From positions 620,001-684,000 of the forward strand of contig NZ_AP024325.1 of the NCBI RefSeq assembly GCF_018408855.1: a stretch of 64,000 bases of DNA, read 5' to 3'. The notes under the pieces are model-generated. The model did no database searches. It had not been told where the DNA came from and saw only the letters and a program-made list of their open reading frames with translations. Position 1 is the first letter of the stretch. Each line of letters starts with the position of its first letter. A program made the position numbers and the translations under genes. This DNA comes from Caballeronia sp. NK8 (GTDB taxonomy: Bacteria > Pseudomonadota > Gammaproteobacteria > Burkholderiales > Burkholderiaceae). Positions 7,895-16,292 of the stretch are shown piece by piece.

Positions 7895-9223
7895 TTAAGC
7901 GGCCTTTTTGAGCACCAGTCGTGCTTCCAGTCCGCCGCCCTGGCGATGATGCAGCGTGAGCGACGCGTCCATCGCGAGCGTGAGTTGCCGCGCGATGGCC
8001 AGCCCCAGTCCGGTGCCGCCGGTCTGCCGGTTGCGCGAGCCTTCGAGCCGCACGAAAGGCTCGAACACCGCTTCCAGCGATTCATCCGGAATGCCCGGCC
8101 CGCGATCGAGGATCGCGATGACGGCGCGGCCATCGTCGCGCGTGGCGACTTCGATTTCCGCCGCGCCGGCATACTTGATCGCGTTATCGATGAGATTGCC
8201 GACCACGCGCTTCAACGCCTGCGGAGGCGCCATCAGCGCGCCGCCGATGGCGCCGCGCAAGGTCACCGATTGCCCCGCATCGAGATAGTCGTCGACGATG
8301 CTTTCGAACAGCGCATCCGGATCGATGCGGCGCGGCGCTTCGTTCGTGCCGTGCAGCGTGCGCGCATAGGTCACGCCTTCCTTCACGAGCGATTCCATCT
8401 CCTTCAGGTCCTGCTGGAGCTTGGCGCCGGTGGTTTCGTCGTCCATTACGTCGACGCGCAGGCGCATGCGCGTGATCGGCGTCTGCAGGTCGTGCGTGAT
8501 CGCCGCGAGAATCTGCATGCGCTGGGTCATGTACATCGAGACGCGGTCCTGCATCGCGTTGAACGCCTTCGCCGCGCGCGCGACTTCCTCCGGCCCGGAT
8601 TCGGGCAGGCGCTCGGCCTTGAGATCGGGGCCGAGCGTGTCGGCGGCGCTGGCGAGCTTCTTGAGCGGGCCCGTCGCGAGGCGCACGGCGAGCCAGCAGC
8701 ACGCGCCGAGCACGATCAGTTGCAGCACCAGAACCAGCGGCAGCCAGCTGGACAACGGCGTGCCGACCATCGGACGCATGTCGATGGTGAGCGGCGAGCC
8801 GTCCGACAGACGCAAATGCACCTGAAAGCGCTCCTTGTCGCCGGGCACCGCGTTGACCGTCAGCGGATAGCGCTTGCCGATGCCTTCGCCGATCGAGCGC
8901 GCGAAGCGTTCCGACAGCGCGGCGTCCAGCGGCGCGCCGGTCTCGCCGGGTCCGAGAATGAACGTGTAGCTGCGCCGCGCGAGCCGCGGCAGCCACTGCG
9001 CGCGTTCATCGGCGGGCAGATGATCGAGCAGCGCGACCGAGCTCGCGACCTCGCGCTCGACGTAGCCCATCATCACGTTGGTCATCGAATCGTCGCGTTC
9101 GCGCATCGTCAGAAGGAACGAGAAGGTCTGCGCGAGCGCGAGTCCGACGACCAGAATCAGCGCGAGCCGCGCAAACAGCGTGCGCGGCCAGTGCAGCAGG
9201 GAAGCAGACGAAACCGTGCTCAT
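7895..9223 (-). CDS. Sensor histidine kinase of an OmpR-type two-component system
   Basis: The 442-residue protein has a first membrane helix at about residues 15-38, a periplasmic loop of roughly 120 residues, a second helix at about 160-180 and a HAMP domain. A dimerisation helix follows with phospho-acceptor H244 in ITHDLQTP. The ATPase domain shows the N box (NLIDNAIKYA), G1 (DRGPGIP) and G2 (GTGLGLAI). It would phosphorylate the response regulator whose gene overlaps its start by 4 bases. The sensed signal is not evident. Downstream targets may be the promoters carrying the 76-bp GTATC modules described here. Confidence 0.92.
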   Translation of the reverse strand: MSTVSSASLLHWPRTLFARLALILVVGLALAQTFSFLLTMRERDDSMTNVMMGYVEREVASSVALLDHLPADERAQWLPRLARRSYTFILGPGETGAPLDAALSERFARSIGEGIGKRYPLTVNAVPGDKERFQVHLRLSDGSPLTIDMRPMVGTPLSSWLPLVLVLQLIVLGACCWLAVRLATGPLKKLASAADTLGPDLKAERLPESGPEEVARAAKAFNAMQDRVSMYMTQRMQILAAITHDLQTPITRMRLRVDVMDDETTGAKLQQDLKEMESLVKEGVTYARTLHGTNEAPRRIDPDALFESIVDDYLDAGQSVTLRGAIGGALMAPPQALKRVVGNLIDNAIKYAGAAEIEVATRDDGRAVIAILDRGPGIPDESLEAVFEPFVRLEGSRNRQTGGTGLGLAIARQLTLAMDASLTLHHRQGGGLEARLVLKKAA

Positions 9224-9963
9224 TGAGAAGACTCGATCGGTTTGACCTCGGCCGAGAACACGTAGCCTTCGCTGCGCAGCGTCTTGATGTAGCGCGGCTC
9301 GCGGGCGGTGTCGCGCAAACGCTGCCGCAGACGCGACACGAGCAGGTCGATGGAGCGGTCGAACGCATCGGCCTGACGTCCTTGCGTCAGATTCAGCAAT
9401 TGATCGCGCGTCAGCACGCGCTGCGCATTGTCGAGAAACACGCGCAGCAGACGGTATTCCGCGCCGGAGAGCGCGACCATCGTGCCTTCGGCGTCGAGCA
9501 GATGACGCGCGGTGGTGTCGAGCCGCCAGTCGCCGAAGCCCAGCATCGCCGCTGATTCCGACACTTCCATGCCCGGCGGCAACATGCGCGTGCGGCGCAG
9601 CACCGAGCGGATGCGCGCGAGCAGTTCGCGCACGGCGAAGGGTTTCGGCAGGTAATCGTCGGCGCCCATTTCGAGGCCGAGAATGCGGTCGGCTTCCTCG
9701 TTGCGCGCGGTGAGCATCAGCACCGGCACGTCGCGGAACTTGCCCGCACGCAGCTCGCGGCACAGCACGAGGCCGTCTTCGCCGGGCAGCATCAGATCGA
9801 GCACGATCAGATCCGGCGCGCCTTGCTGTTCCAGCACGGCGCGCATCTGGCGGCCGTTCGCGGCCAGCGACACGCGCATGCCGTTCTTTTCGAGGTAGGT
9901 GGCAAGCAGTTCGCGAATGCCGCGATCGTCGTCGACGATCAATACGTGATCAGTGGTTTCCAT
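9220..9963 (-). CDS. OmpR/PhoB-family response regulator
   Basis: The 247-residue protein has a receiver domain with acidic residues D11-D13, phospho-acceptor D56 in VLDLMLPGEDG and K107 in LPKPF, followed by a winged-helix effector domain. The RQADAFDRSIDLLVSRLRQR segment is typical of the recognition helix in this family. Family members bind tandem direct repeats spaced 10-11 bases. Just upstream, in the divergent promoter region, two GTATC boxes are exactly 10 bases apart, which makes autoregulation plausible. It is translationally coupled to the kinase. Confidence 0.93.
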   Translation of the reverse strand: METTDHVLIVDDDRGIRELLATYLEKNGMRVSLAANGRQMRAVLEQQGAPDLIVLDLMLPGEDGLVLCRELRAGKFRDVPVLMLTARNEEADRILGLEMGADDYLPKPFAVRELLARIRSVLRRTRMLPPGMEVSESAAMLGFGDWRLDTTARHLLDAEGTMVALSGAEYRLLRVFLDNAQRVLTRDQLLNLTQGRQADAFDRSIDLLVSRLRQRLRDTAREPRYIKTLRSEGYVFSAEVKPIESSQ

Positions 9964-10093
9964 CGATGGATCGTTGTCGTTGACGCTTGAGTTGCACCCG
10001 GCTCGGGCTGACCAGCAGACACTGAACCGGATGGGCCATTTCCGTCGCGATCCCGCCGACGAGAAAGGCGAGGACCGCCAGCATGCGTTTCAT
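9950..10093 (-). CDS. Small hydrophobic or secreted peptide upstream of the response regulator
   Basis: A 47-codon frame starts at an ATG preceded by GGGAGC and encodes MKRMLAVLAFLVGGIATEMA, a signal-peptide or membrane-anchor-like segment, followed by a basic tail. Its stop lies 14 bases inside the start of the response regulator gene, which suggests translational coupling. Nothing else identifies it. It could be a small envelope component of the regulon or only a leader frame. Confidence 0.4.
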   Translation of the reverse strand: MKRMLAVLAFLVGGIATEMAHPVQCLLVSPSRVQLKRQRQRSIDGNH

Positions 10094-10150
10094 TCGTAGC
10101 TCCCGCTGATTGCGCGATGTCTGCGTTATAGCGCGTCTCAGCGGACGTTT

Positions 10151-10226
10151 TGTATCGCAGTGTATCCCGCATGTCGCGCGATACATAACATTGCGCAACG
10201 CGCTTTGCCCGACACAAGCGGGATAC
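10151..10226 (+). promoter_or_regulatory. 76-bp GTATC/GATAC regulatory module, copy A
   Basis: This segment lies between the two-component operon and the divergent thioredoxin-like gene. It holds GTATC at positions 2 and 12 of the module (one helical turn apart), an inverted GATAC at position 30, TTGCGCA at 41, GACAC at 61 and a final GATAC at 72. Copies of the same length and box order occur at 10868-10943 and, on the minus strand, at 52264-52189. The likely binder is the adjacent response regulator; that is inference. Confidence 0.7.
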
Positions 10227-10331
10227 GCGCGCGCAGTCCAATGCGGTCATGCCGATGCGAACGTCGGCCTGCCGGGGCGATATGACTTTATCGCGCGCCC
10301 CGATCTTCTACCGCATTCAAAGGACTTCGTC

Positions 10332-10859
10332 ATGCTCGCCGCCATCAAGAACGCAGCCGCGTGCGCCGGACTGGCCGCCTGCGCGGCCATCGCGCCCGCG
10401 CAGGCCGCCGCGCCCGTCAATAACACCATCGCGCCGGAATTCGCCGGCATCGACACATGGCTCAACAGCCAGCCGCTCACGCTCGCGCAATTGCGCGGCA
10501 AGGTCGTGCTCGTCGATTTCTGGACCTTCGCGTGCGGCAATTGCGTCAACACGCTGCCGGCCGTGAAGTCGTGGCATCGGAAGTATGCGGACAAGGGTCT
10601 CGTCGTGGTCGGCGTGCACACGCCCGAGTTTCCGTTCGAGCAGGACACGCACAACGTGCAGCGCGCGATCGAGCGTTTCGGCATTACGTATCCGGTCGCG
10701 CAGGACAACCGCTACGCGACCTGGGCCGCGTACGGCAATCAATACTGGCCCTCGTTCTATCTGATCGACAAGCACGGTCGCGTGGCCTATACGCATGTCG
10801 GCGAGGGCGATTACGCGCAGACCGAAGCCGTGATCGAGAAACTGCTGGCCGCGCAGTAA
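10332..10859 (+). CDS. Periplasmic thioredoxin-like (TlpA/redoxin) protein with CGNC site
   Basis: The 175-residue protein has a signal peptide ending near AQA, then a redoxin fold. The active site is FWTFACGNCVN with C68 and C71, an unusual CGNC in place of the common CxPC. Blocks GVHTPEFPFE and VAQDNRY..W resemble the redoxin domain fused to DipZ/CcdA-type proteins. It would act in the periplasm in thiol-disulfide exchange or peroxide handling. The start at 10332 follows AAAGGA. It is divergent from the two-component operon, with module A between them. Confidence 0.85.
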   Translation: MLAAIKNAAACAGLAACAAIAPAQAAAPVNNTIAPEFAGIDTWLNSQPLTLAQLRGKVVLVDFWTFACGNCVNTLPAVKSWHRKYADKGLVVVGVHTPEFPFEQDTHNVQRAIERFGITYPVAQDNRYATWAAYGNQYWPSFYLIDKHGRVAYTHVGEGDYAQTEAVIEKLLAAQ

Positions 10860-10867
10860 GCGGGTTT

Positions 10868-10943
10868 CGTATCGCAATGTATCTGCACCGCACGCGATAC
10901 AAAACATTGCACAGGACCCGCTTTCCGGACACAAGCCAGATAC
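10868..10943 (+). promoter_or_regulatory. 76-bp GTATC/GATAC regulatory module, copy B
   Basis: This copy begins 8 bases after the thioredoxin-like stop and lies 128 bases upstream of the DUF4148 gene, in the same orientation. It contains GTATC at positions 2 and 12, inverted GATAC at 29, TTGCACA near 40, GACAC at 61 and GATAC at 72, matching copies A and C. About 13 bases downstream is AATACA in GCTTCAAATAC, a possible -10 element; copy C has the similar GCTTCAATAC at the same distance. Confidence 0.7.
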
Positions 10944-11071
10944 CTGCGGGGCTTCAAATACACACAACGACGGCTCACGAGTGAAACGCAAGACGAACAC
11001 CCGCGAAGCCCAAGTGCCGTAACTCATTCAACCGACTGATTGATCCATTTGTTCCGTTAAGGAGAGACACC

Positions 11072-11290
11072 ATGAAATCCACCCTCGTTGCTTTCGCTCT
11101 CGTCGCCAGCGCCATGACCGGTGTTGCTCACGCCGCCGTGACAAACAACCCGATGAGCGTGCAGACCGAACAGGCCGTGGCGAAGCACGCCTACGCCGGC
11201 AAGACGCGCGCCGAAGTGAAGCAGGAACTGGTGCAGGCCCAGCGCGATGGCCAGATCGCCGCGTTGCGCAGCCTGTATCAAGGCAGCTGA
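11072..11290 (+). CDS. Small secreted DUF4148 protein
   Basis: The 72-residue protein has a signal peptide ending AHA and a mature part with KTRAEVKQELVQAQRDGQI, the signature helix of the DUF4148 family that is abundant in Burkholderiaceae. AAGGAGAG precedes the ATG at a good distance. Function is unknown; the mature protein is a short helical periplasmic peptide. It is first in a same-strand series with another small secreted protein and an Ohr-type peroxidase, downstream of module B. Confidence 0.85.
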   Translation: MKSTLVAFALVASAMTGVAHAAVTNNPMSVQTEQAVAKHAYAGKTRAEVKQELVQAQRDGQIAALRSLYQGS

Positions 11291-11331
11291 TCAGACATTC
11301 ACCGAATCCACCGAACAACAGAGGCCCAATC

Positions 11332-11604
11332 ATGATCAAGCAATTCGTCACCGCCGCAGTCATCGCCGTCAGCGCCGTCGCAGCCGGTTCCGCATTCGCC
11401 AGCAGCGGCTATGGTCCCGCGCCGCACTACGACCCGCTCGCGGGCGCGCCGGCATCGCAACGCGGCATCAGCGCGCAGACCATCGCCAATGAAAACGGCG
11501 GCGCGCAGACGCAGGCATACGGCGGCATGGGCGACACGTTCTCGCAATCGGGCGCGCGCGGCGCGACGACGAACGACGTCGCCACGCTCTTCGCGCATCA
11601 CTAA
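11332..11604 (+). CDS. Small secreted protein of unknown function
   Basis: The 90-residue protein has a clear signal peptide (cleavage near AFA) followed by a Gly-, Ala- and Gln-rich mature region with no cysteine and no recognised domain. It starts 41 bases after the DUF4148 gene and ends 34 bases before the Ohr gene, so the three are likely one transcript. I recognise no family beyond similar short exported proteins next to DUF4148 genes. Confidence 0.7.
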   Translation: MIKQFVTAAVIAVSAVAAGSAFASSGYGPAPHYDPLAGAPASQRGISAQTIANENGGAQTQAYGGMGDTFSQSGARGATTNDVATLFAHH

Positions 11605-11638
11605 CTCCATCCACTTTCGAACCCACGAGGAACGCATC

Positions 11639-12055
11639 ATGACCCAGATCGATACCGTCCTGTACACCGGCAAAACCCGCGTCGTCGGAGGCCGTGAAGG
11701 CTTCGCGAAGAGCACCGATGGCCGTCTCGACGTCAAGCTGTCGCCGCCCGGATCGACCGGCGCGGGCACCAATCCCGAGCAGATGCTGGCCGCCGGCTGG
11801 TCCGCATGTTTCATCGGCGCGATGGGCAAGGCCGCCGCGAAACTCAAGACGCGTCTGCCCGCCGAAACGGCCGTCGATGCGGAAGTGGACCTCGGCATGG
11901 CTGGTGAAGCGTATCTGCTGCGCGCGCGCCTGAACGTGAGCCTGCCGGGCATCGAGCGCGCGGTGGCCGAGGAAATCGCGAACCTGGCGCATCAGACCTG
12001 CCCGTACTCGAAGGCGCTGAAGAGCAACATCGATGTGACGATCACAGTGGTCTGA
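11639..12055 (+). CDS. Organic hydroperoxide resistance protein, Ohr/OsmC family
   Basis: The 138-residue protein carries the two redox cysteines of the family: C57 in GWSACFIGAM and C121 in HQTCPYSKA. E48 in NPEQML also fits the Ohr pattern. These enzymes reduce organic hydroperoxides in the cytoplasm using a lipoylated thiol partner. I chose the ATG at 11639 after GAGGAACG; an in-frame upstream extension overlaps the previous gene and is unlikely. Its position downstream of module B links peroxide defence to the adjacent two-component system, by inference. Confidence 0.9.
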   Translation: MTQIDTVLYTGKTRVVGGREGFAKSTDGRLDVKLSPPGSTGAGTNPEQMLAAGWSACFIGAMGKAAAKLKTRLPAETAVDAEVDLGMAGEAYLLRARLNVSLPGIERAVAEEIANLAHQTCPYSKALKSNIDVTITVV

Positions 12056-12120
12056 GGCGCTTCGACGATTCGGTCCGGTAGACTTGGCGCTTCATCGATC
12101 AAGCGAAGCACCGAGCCGAC

Positions 12121-13044
12121 ATGGACCGAATCGACGCGATGAAAGTGTTCATCGCAACGCTGGACGAAGGCAGTCTGGCGGGCGCGGGGCGGCGGCTCGG
12201 CCGCTCGCCCGCCGCCGTGAGCCGGGCGATCGCGTTTCTCGAGGAGCACACCGGCACGGCCTTGCTCCATCGCACGACCCGCACGATCAAGCTGTCCGAA
12301 GCGGGCGAGCGTTATGCCGCCGCGTGCCGCCGCATTCTCACCGATCTCGAAGAAGCCGATCTGCTGATCGCGCATGAACGTTCCGCGCCGCGCGGGCTTC
12401 TGACCATCACCGCGCCCGTCGCCGCGGGCGAAGACCTGCTGCGCCCGATGCTCGATGAGTTCATCGAGCGCTTTCCCGCCGTTTCCGTGCGCCTGCAAAT
12501 GCTCGACCGTCCCGTGAGCCTGATCGACGAAGGCATCGATGTGGCGCTGCGCATCGCGCATCTGTCGGACTCGACGCTGATCGCGATTCCCGTGGGCGAA
12601 GTGCGGCGCGTCGTGGCCGCGTCGCCGCGCTATCTTTCGACGCATCCGCGCATCGCGCAGCCCGCCGATCTCGCGCAGCATCAGATCATTTCGATGACGC
12701 ACTTCGGCCTCGATTCGTGGAGCTTTCCGACGTCCACCGGCTCGACGATTCCGCAAGTCGTGCAGTTCACGCCACGCCTGATCGTGAATACGGTGCGGGC
12801 GGCGGTGGCTTCCGCCGTCGATGGGCACGGGCTCACGCGGCTCTTTTCGTATCACGTCGCGAAAGAAGTGAAGGACAGGACGCTGCAGATCGTGCTGCCG
12901 GACAGCGAGCACGCGCCCTTGCCGGTGCATCTGCTGACGCCGCATGGACGGCTTTCGGTGCCGAAGGTGCGCGCGTTCGTCGACTTCGCCACGCCGCGTC
13001 TGCGCCGTGATTTCAAGCAGTTGCAGATCGATTCAACCGCATAG
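12121..13044 (+). CDS. LysR-family transcriptional regulator
   Basis: The 307-residue protein starts with the LysR winged helix (DAMKVFIATLDEGSLAGAGR, then RSPAAVSRAIAFLE) and continues with a two-lobed effector-binding domain. This subgroup resembles those that regulate neighbouring efflux or reductase genes. It precedes two MFS genes on the same strand by 108 bases, so it may control them, although LysR targets are more often divergent. The effector is not recognisable. Confidence 0.9.
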   Translation: MDRIDAMKVFIATLDEGSLAGAGRRLGRSPAAVSRAIAFLEEHTGTALLHRTTRTIKLSEAGERYAAACRRILTDLEEADLLIAHERSAPRGLLTITAPVAAGEDLLRPMLDEFIERFPAVSVRLQMLDRPVSLIDEGIDVALRIAHLSDSTLIAIPVGEVRRVVAASPRYLSTHPRIAQPADLAQHQIISMTHFGLDSWSFPTSTGSTIPQVVQFTPRLIVNTVRAAVASAVDGHGLTRLFSYHVAKEVKDRTLQIVLPDSEHAPLPVHLLTPHGRLSVPKVRAFVDFATPRLRRDFKQLQIDSTA

Positions 13045-13152
13045 CGGAAGATTATCTTCCGTTCCACGTCGATTCTCTCTTCAATCGATCGAATATAGAC
13101 TGGCCTTCATCGAAGGGCGCGCGTGCGTGCCCGATGCAGTCGTGGAGGCAGT

Positions 13153-14355
13153 ATGCGATACGCAGTCTCGAATCAATCGGAACGCGGCTCGTTCCAGGTC
13201 TGGCGCGGCGTGCTCGCCGGCGCGAGCGCGAGTCTGGTCGGCATCGGGCTGGCGCGGTTTGCCTATACGCCGCTCTTGCCGGCGATCATCGGCGCGCACT
13301 GGTTCCCGGCGTCGACGGCGGCTTATCTCGGCGCGGCCAATCTCGGCGGTTATCTCGCGGGCGCGCTCGCGGCCGGCGTGCTCGCGCGCCACGCACGCGC
13401 CGCGACGGTCCTGCGCGCGATGATGGTGCTCGCCACCGTCGCGTTCATCGCGTGCGCGTTTCCCGTCTCGTTTCTCTGGTTTTTCGTGTGGCGGTTTCTG
13501 TCGGGGATTTCCGGCGGCGCGCTGATGGTGCTCGCCGCGCCGACGATCATCGCGCATGTCGCGCCGGCGCGTCGCGGCTTCGCGAGCGGCGCGATCTTCA
13601 CGGGCATCGGGCTTGGCATCGCGGCGTCGGGGACGATCGTGCCGCTGCTGCTTCGGCAAGGGCTCACCGAGACGTGGCTCGGGCTCGCGGTGGTGTCGCT
13701 GTTGCTGACTGTCGTCGCGTGGAACGGCTGGCCGTCGCAGGATGCGCCTGTCCCGGCGCCTGTGACTGCACACACGCACGCGAAAGCGCCGTCGCCGCCC
13801 GCGTTGCGCGCGCTGTTCGTCGAGTACGCGCTCAATGCGGTCGGTCTCGTGCCGCACATGATCTTTCTCGTCGATTTCATCGCGCGCGGGCTCGGCAAGG
13901 GTGTCGATGCGGGCGCGCAGTATTGGGTGCTGTACGGTCTCGGAGCGATTGCCGGTCCGCTGCTGGCGGGCCATCTCGCCGATCGCGCGGGATTCGGGCC
14001 CGCGTTGCGCGTCGCGTATCTGCTGCAACTGATCGCCGTCGCGATTCCCGCGGTCACGTCGAATGCTTCGCTGCTGATGGTGTCGAGCGTGCTGGTCGGC
14101 GCGTTCACGCCGGGCATCGTGCCGCTCGTGCTGGGACGCGTGAATGAACTGCTCGCGCATCATCCCGCCGAGCAGAAAGGCGCGTGGAGCCGCGCGACCA
14201 CGGGTTTCGCCGTGCTGCAAGCGCTCGCGGCGTATGGAATGTCGTTTCTGTTTTCGAGCAGTGGCGGGGACTACCGGTTGTTGTTCGGGATCGGCGCTGG
14301 GGCGCTTGCGGTTGCGTTGACCGTCGATCTGTTTGCTGCGTTGAGGTCGAAATGA
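13153..14355 (+). CDS. MFS transporter, YbfB/YjiJ-like
   Basis: The 400-residue protein has about 12 hydrophobic helices. The N-terminal stretch IGLARFAYTPLLPAII is characteristic of the YbfB/YjiJ branch of the major facilitator superfamily. I prefer the ATG at 13153 because GGAGG lies just before it, over an upstream in-frame ATG at 13123 without a clear site. The substrate is unknown. The stop overlaps the start of the next transporter gene (ATGA), so the two are translationally coupled. Confidence 0.88.
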   Translation: MRYAVSNQSERGSFQVWRGVLAGASASLVGIGLARFAYTPLLPAIIGAHWFPASTAAYLGAANLGGYLAGALAAGVLARHARAATVLRAMMVLATVAFIACAFPVSFLWFFVWRFLSGISGGALMVLAAPTIIAHVAPARRGFASGAIFTGIGLGIAASGTIVPLLLRQGLTETWLGLAVVSLLLTVVAWNGWPSQDAPVPAPVTAHTHAKAPSPPALRALFVEYALNAVGLVPHMIFLVDFIARGLGKGVDAGAQYWVLYGLGAIAGPLLAGHLADRAGFGPALRVAYLLQLIAVAIPAVTSNASLLMVSSVLVGAFTPGIVPLVLGRVNELLAHHPAEQKGAWSRATTGFAVLQALAAYGMSFLFSSSGGDYRLLFGIGAGALAVALTVDLFAALRSK

Positions 14356-15584
14356 GCCATGTCATTCAAGGGGCGATGCCGCTCGGCTACGCCGAACGTA
14401 ACGAGCAGTACTGGCGGCGCAATCTCGTCGTGTGCGTATTCGGTTCGTTCACGACGCTCGTGAGCCTGAGCATGCTGCTGCCGTTTCTGCCGCTGTACGT
14501 GCGGCAACTCGGCGTGGAATCGCAGCGGGCGGTGATCGAATGGTCGGGTGTCGCGTTCAGCGCGACGTTTCTCGGCACCGCCGTCACCGCGCCGCTGTGG
14601 GGACGGCTCGCGGATCGCTACGGCCGCAAGCCGATGCTCGTGCGCGCGGCTGTCGGCATGGCGGTCGTGATGTCGCTGATCGGGGTTGCGCATTCGGTGC
14701 ATCAGCTGGTTGCGTTGCGTCTGATTGCGGGGCTGGTCGGCGGTTACGCGTCGGCATCGACGGTGATGATCGGCACGCAGGCGCCGCGCGAGCGGGCAGG
14801 GTGGGCGCTCGGCATTTTGTCGACGGGCGCGCTCGCGGGCAATCTCGCCGGGCCGCTCATCGGCGGGCTGTTGCCGGGGTTGATCGGCATTCGCGGGACG
14901 TTTTTCGCGGGCGCGGGGATGATCGCGGTGGCCGCGCTCGCCACGATCTTCCTCGTGAAGGAAGACTTTCATCCCGCCGATGCGAAGAAGCGCGCGGCGC
15001 ACACGGCATCGACGCATGCTCATCGCACGAACTATGTCGTGGTCGCCGCGCTGCTCGCAACCGCGATGATGGTGCTGCTCGCGAACATGTCGATCGAACC
15101 GATCATCACCGTGTATATCGGCAGTCTGGGCGTGACGGCCGACCGCGTGGCGCGCATCGCGGGCGTCGTGATGGCGTGCTCCGCGCTCGGCAGCATGCTG
15201 ACGGCGGCGCGGCTCGGCGCGCTGGCAGATCGCATCGGGAGCTGGAACGTGATCGTCGGATGTCTCGTGCTGACCGGCGTCGCGATGATTCCGCAGGCGT
15301 TTGTGCATCAGTGGTGGCAGCTCGCGGCGTTACGCGTCGTGATGGGGATGACGCTCGCCGGTTTATTGCCCGCCATTTCGAAGCTCGCGCGTAGTGCCGT
15401 CGATGAACGCAGCAGCGGAACGATGCTGGGTTATCTGCAATCGGCGCAGTTCAGTGGACAAGTCATCGGGCCGGTGATCGGCGGACAGATCGGTGTGTGG
15501 TTCGGGCTGCACTCGGTGTTCTTCGCCACGGGCAGCCTGCTGATTGCGTGTGCGGGGCTGGCGTTTTGGGCGCGGCGTCGCTGA
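14352..15584 (+). CDS. MFS drug-efflux-type transporter (MdtG-like)
   Basis: The 410-residue protein has 12 predicted helices and MFS motif A in GRLADRYGRKPM between helices 2 and 3, as in proton-drug antiporters. A short hydrophilic linker with TASTHAHRTNY separates the halves. It is coupled to the previous MFS gene by a 4-base overlap. Two consecutive MFS genes of different subfamilies behind a LysR regulator suggest an efflux unit; the substrate cannot be read from sequence. Confidence 0.88.
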   Translation: MSHVIQGAMPLGYAERNEQYWRRNLVVCVFGSFTTLVSLSMLLPFLPLYVRQLGVESQRAVIEWSGVAFSATFLGTAVTAPLWGRLADRYGRKPMLVRAAVGMAVVMSLIGVAHSVHQLVALRLIAGLVGGYASASTVMIGTQAPRERAGWALGILSTGALAGNLAGPLIGGLLPGLIGIRGTFFAGAGMIAVAALATIFLVKEDFHPADAKKRAAHTASTHAHRTNYVVVAALLATAMMVLLANMSIEPIITVYIGSLGVTADRVARIAGVVMACSALGSMLTAARLGALADRIGSWNVIVGCLVLTGVAMIPQAFVHQWWQLAALRVVMGMTLAGLLPAISKLARSAVDERSSGTMLGYLQSAQFSGQVIGPVIGGQIGVWFGLHSVFFATGSLLIACAGLAFWARRR

Positions 15585-15624
15585 AGTGTTGCGCGTAGTT
15601 TTCGTTGGCGAGGTTCAGGGTTTC

Positions 15625-15898
15625 GCCGGATCCCGTTAGCGTGTTGGTCGGTTAGCGTTGCCCCTGTGCGGGGCGGCAGTCACTTTCTTTGCTGCTGCAA
15701 AGAAAGTAACCAAAGAAAGCAGCTTGAGCCGCCCGCGGTCACACGCAATTTGGGTGTTCTTCTCGTTGTTCGTGGGCTCTGTAGCGAGTGCCCTCATGGG
15801 CCCCATCGGACTTGGACCGCGCACGATCTGACACGTCGCGCCGCATAACGGACTGGTTCAGCACTAAATGGCTCCGTCCCGCTTCGCGGCCGACGGGT
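15625..15898 (+). repeat. Left arm of a roughly 590-bp imperfect palindrome
   Basis: This non-coding segment is repeated in inverted orientation at 15936-16217. The most conserved core runs from GCCCCTGTGCGGGGCGGCA through a nested hairpin (CTTTCTTTGC, TGCT, GCAAAGAAAG) to CACGCAATTTGGGTGTTCTT and ACTGGTTCAGCAC. The gap between MFS genes here is over 700 bases and holds no credible gene. The arms differ at scattered positions, so they are diverged copies of one dispersed repeat rather than a recent duplication. Confidence 0.85.
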
Positions 15899-15935
15899 CC
15901 ATTTTAAGGTATCCATATCAATTGTTTCCCTTGCA

Positions 15936-16217
15936 TACCCGACGGCAGCGCGGAGCGCTGTGCCGGAACTCTTTCGTGCTGAACCAGTGCACTGAAACGA
16001 CTGGCTTGTCAGACCGTGCGCGGTCCATGCCCGATGTGGCCTATGAGGGCCCTCGCTACAGACGCCACGAGCGAGGAGAAGAACACCCAAATTGCGTATG
16101 ACCGCGGGCGTCTCGAGCTGCTTTCTTTGCCTACTTTCTTTGCAGCAGCAAAGAAAGTAGGTGCCGCCCCGCACAGGGGCAACGCCAATAGACCGTCGCG
16201 AAAACGGGACCCGCCAA
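15936..16217 (-). repeat. Right arm of the same palindrome
   Basis: Read on the minus strand, this segment matches the left arm over almost its full length, including the hairpin with the 10-base stem CTTTCTTTGC/GCAAAGAAAG at about 16134-16158. A central loop of only 37 bases (15899-15935) separates the arms. It ends about 75 bases from the stop of the convergent MFS gene, so transcripts from both sides run into the structure. Confidence 0.85.
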
Positions 16218-16292
16218 AAGCCTGAAAACGCGCGTCATGAAACTTAGCCAACCAGCTTCGCATACCTCAAAAAAATGCCTTACATGATCCAG

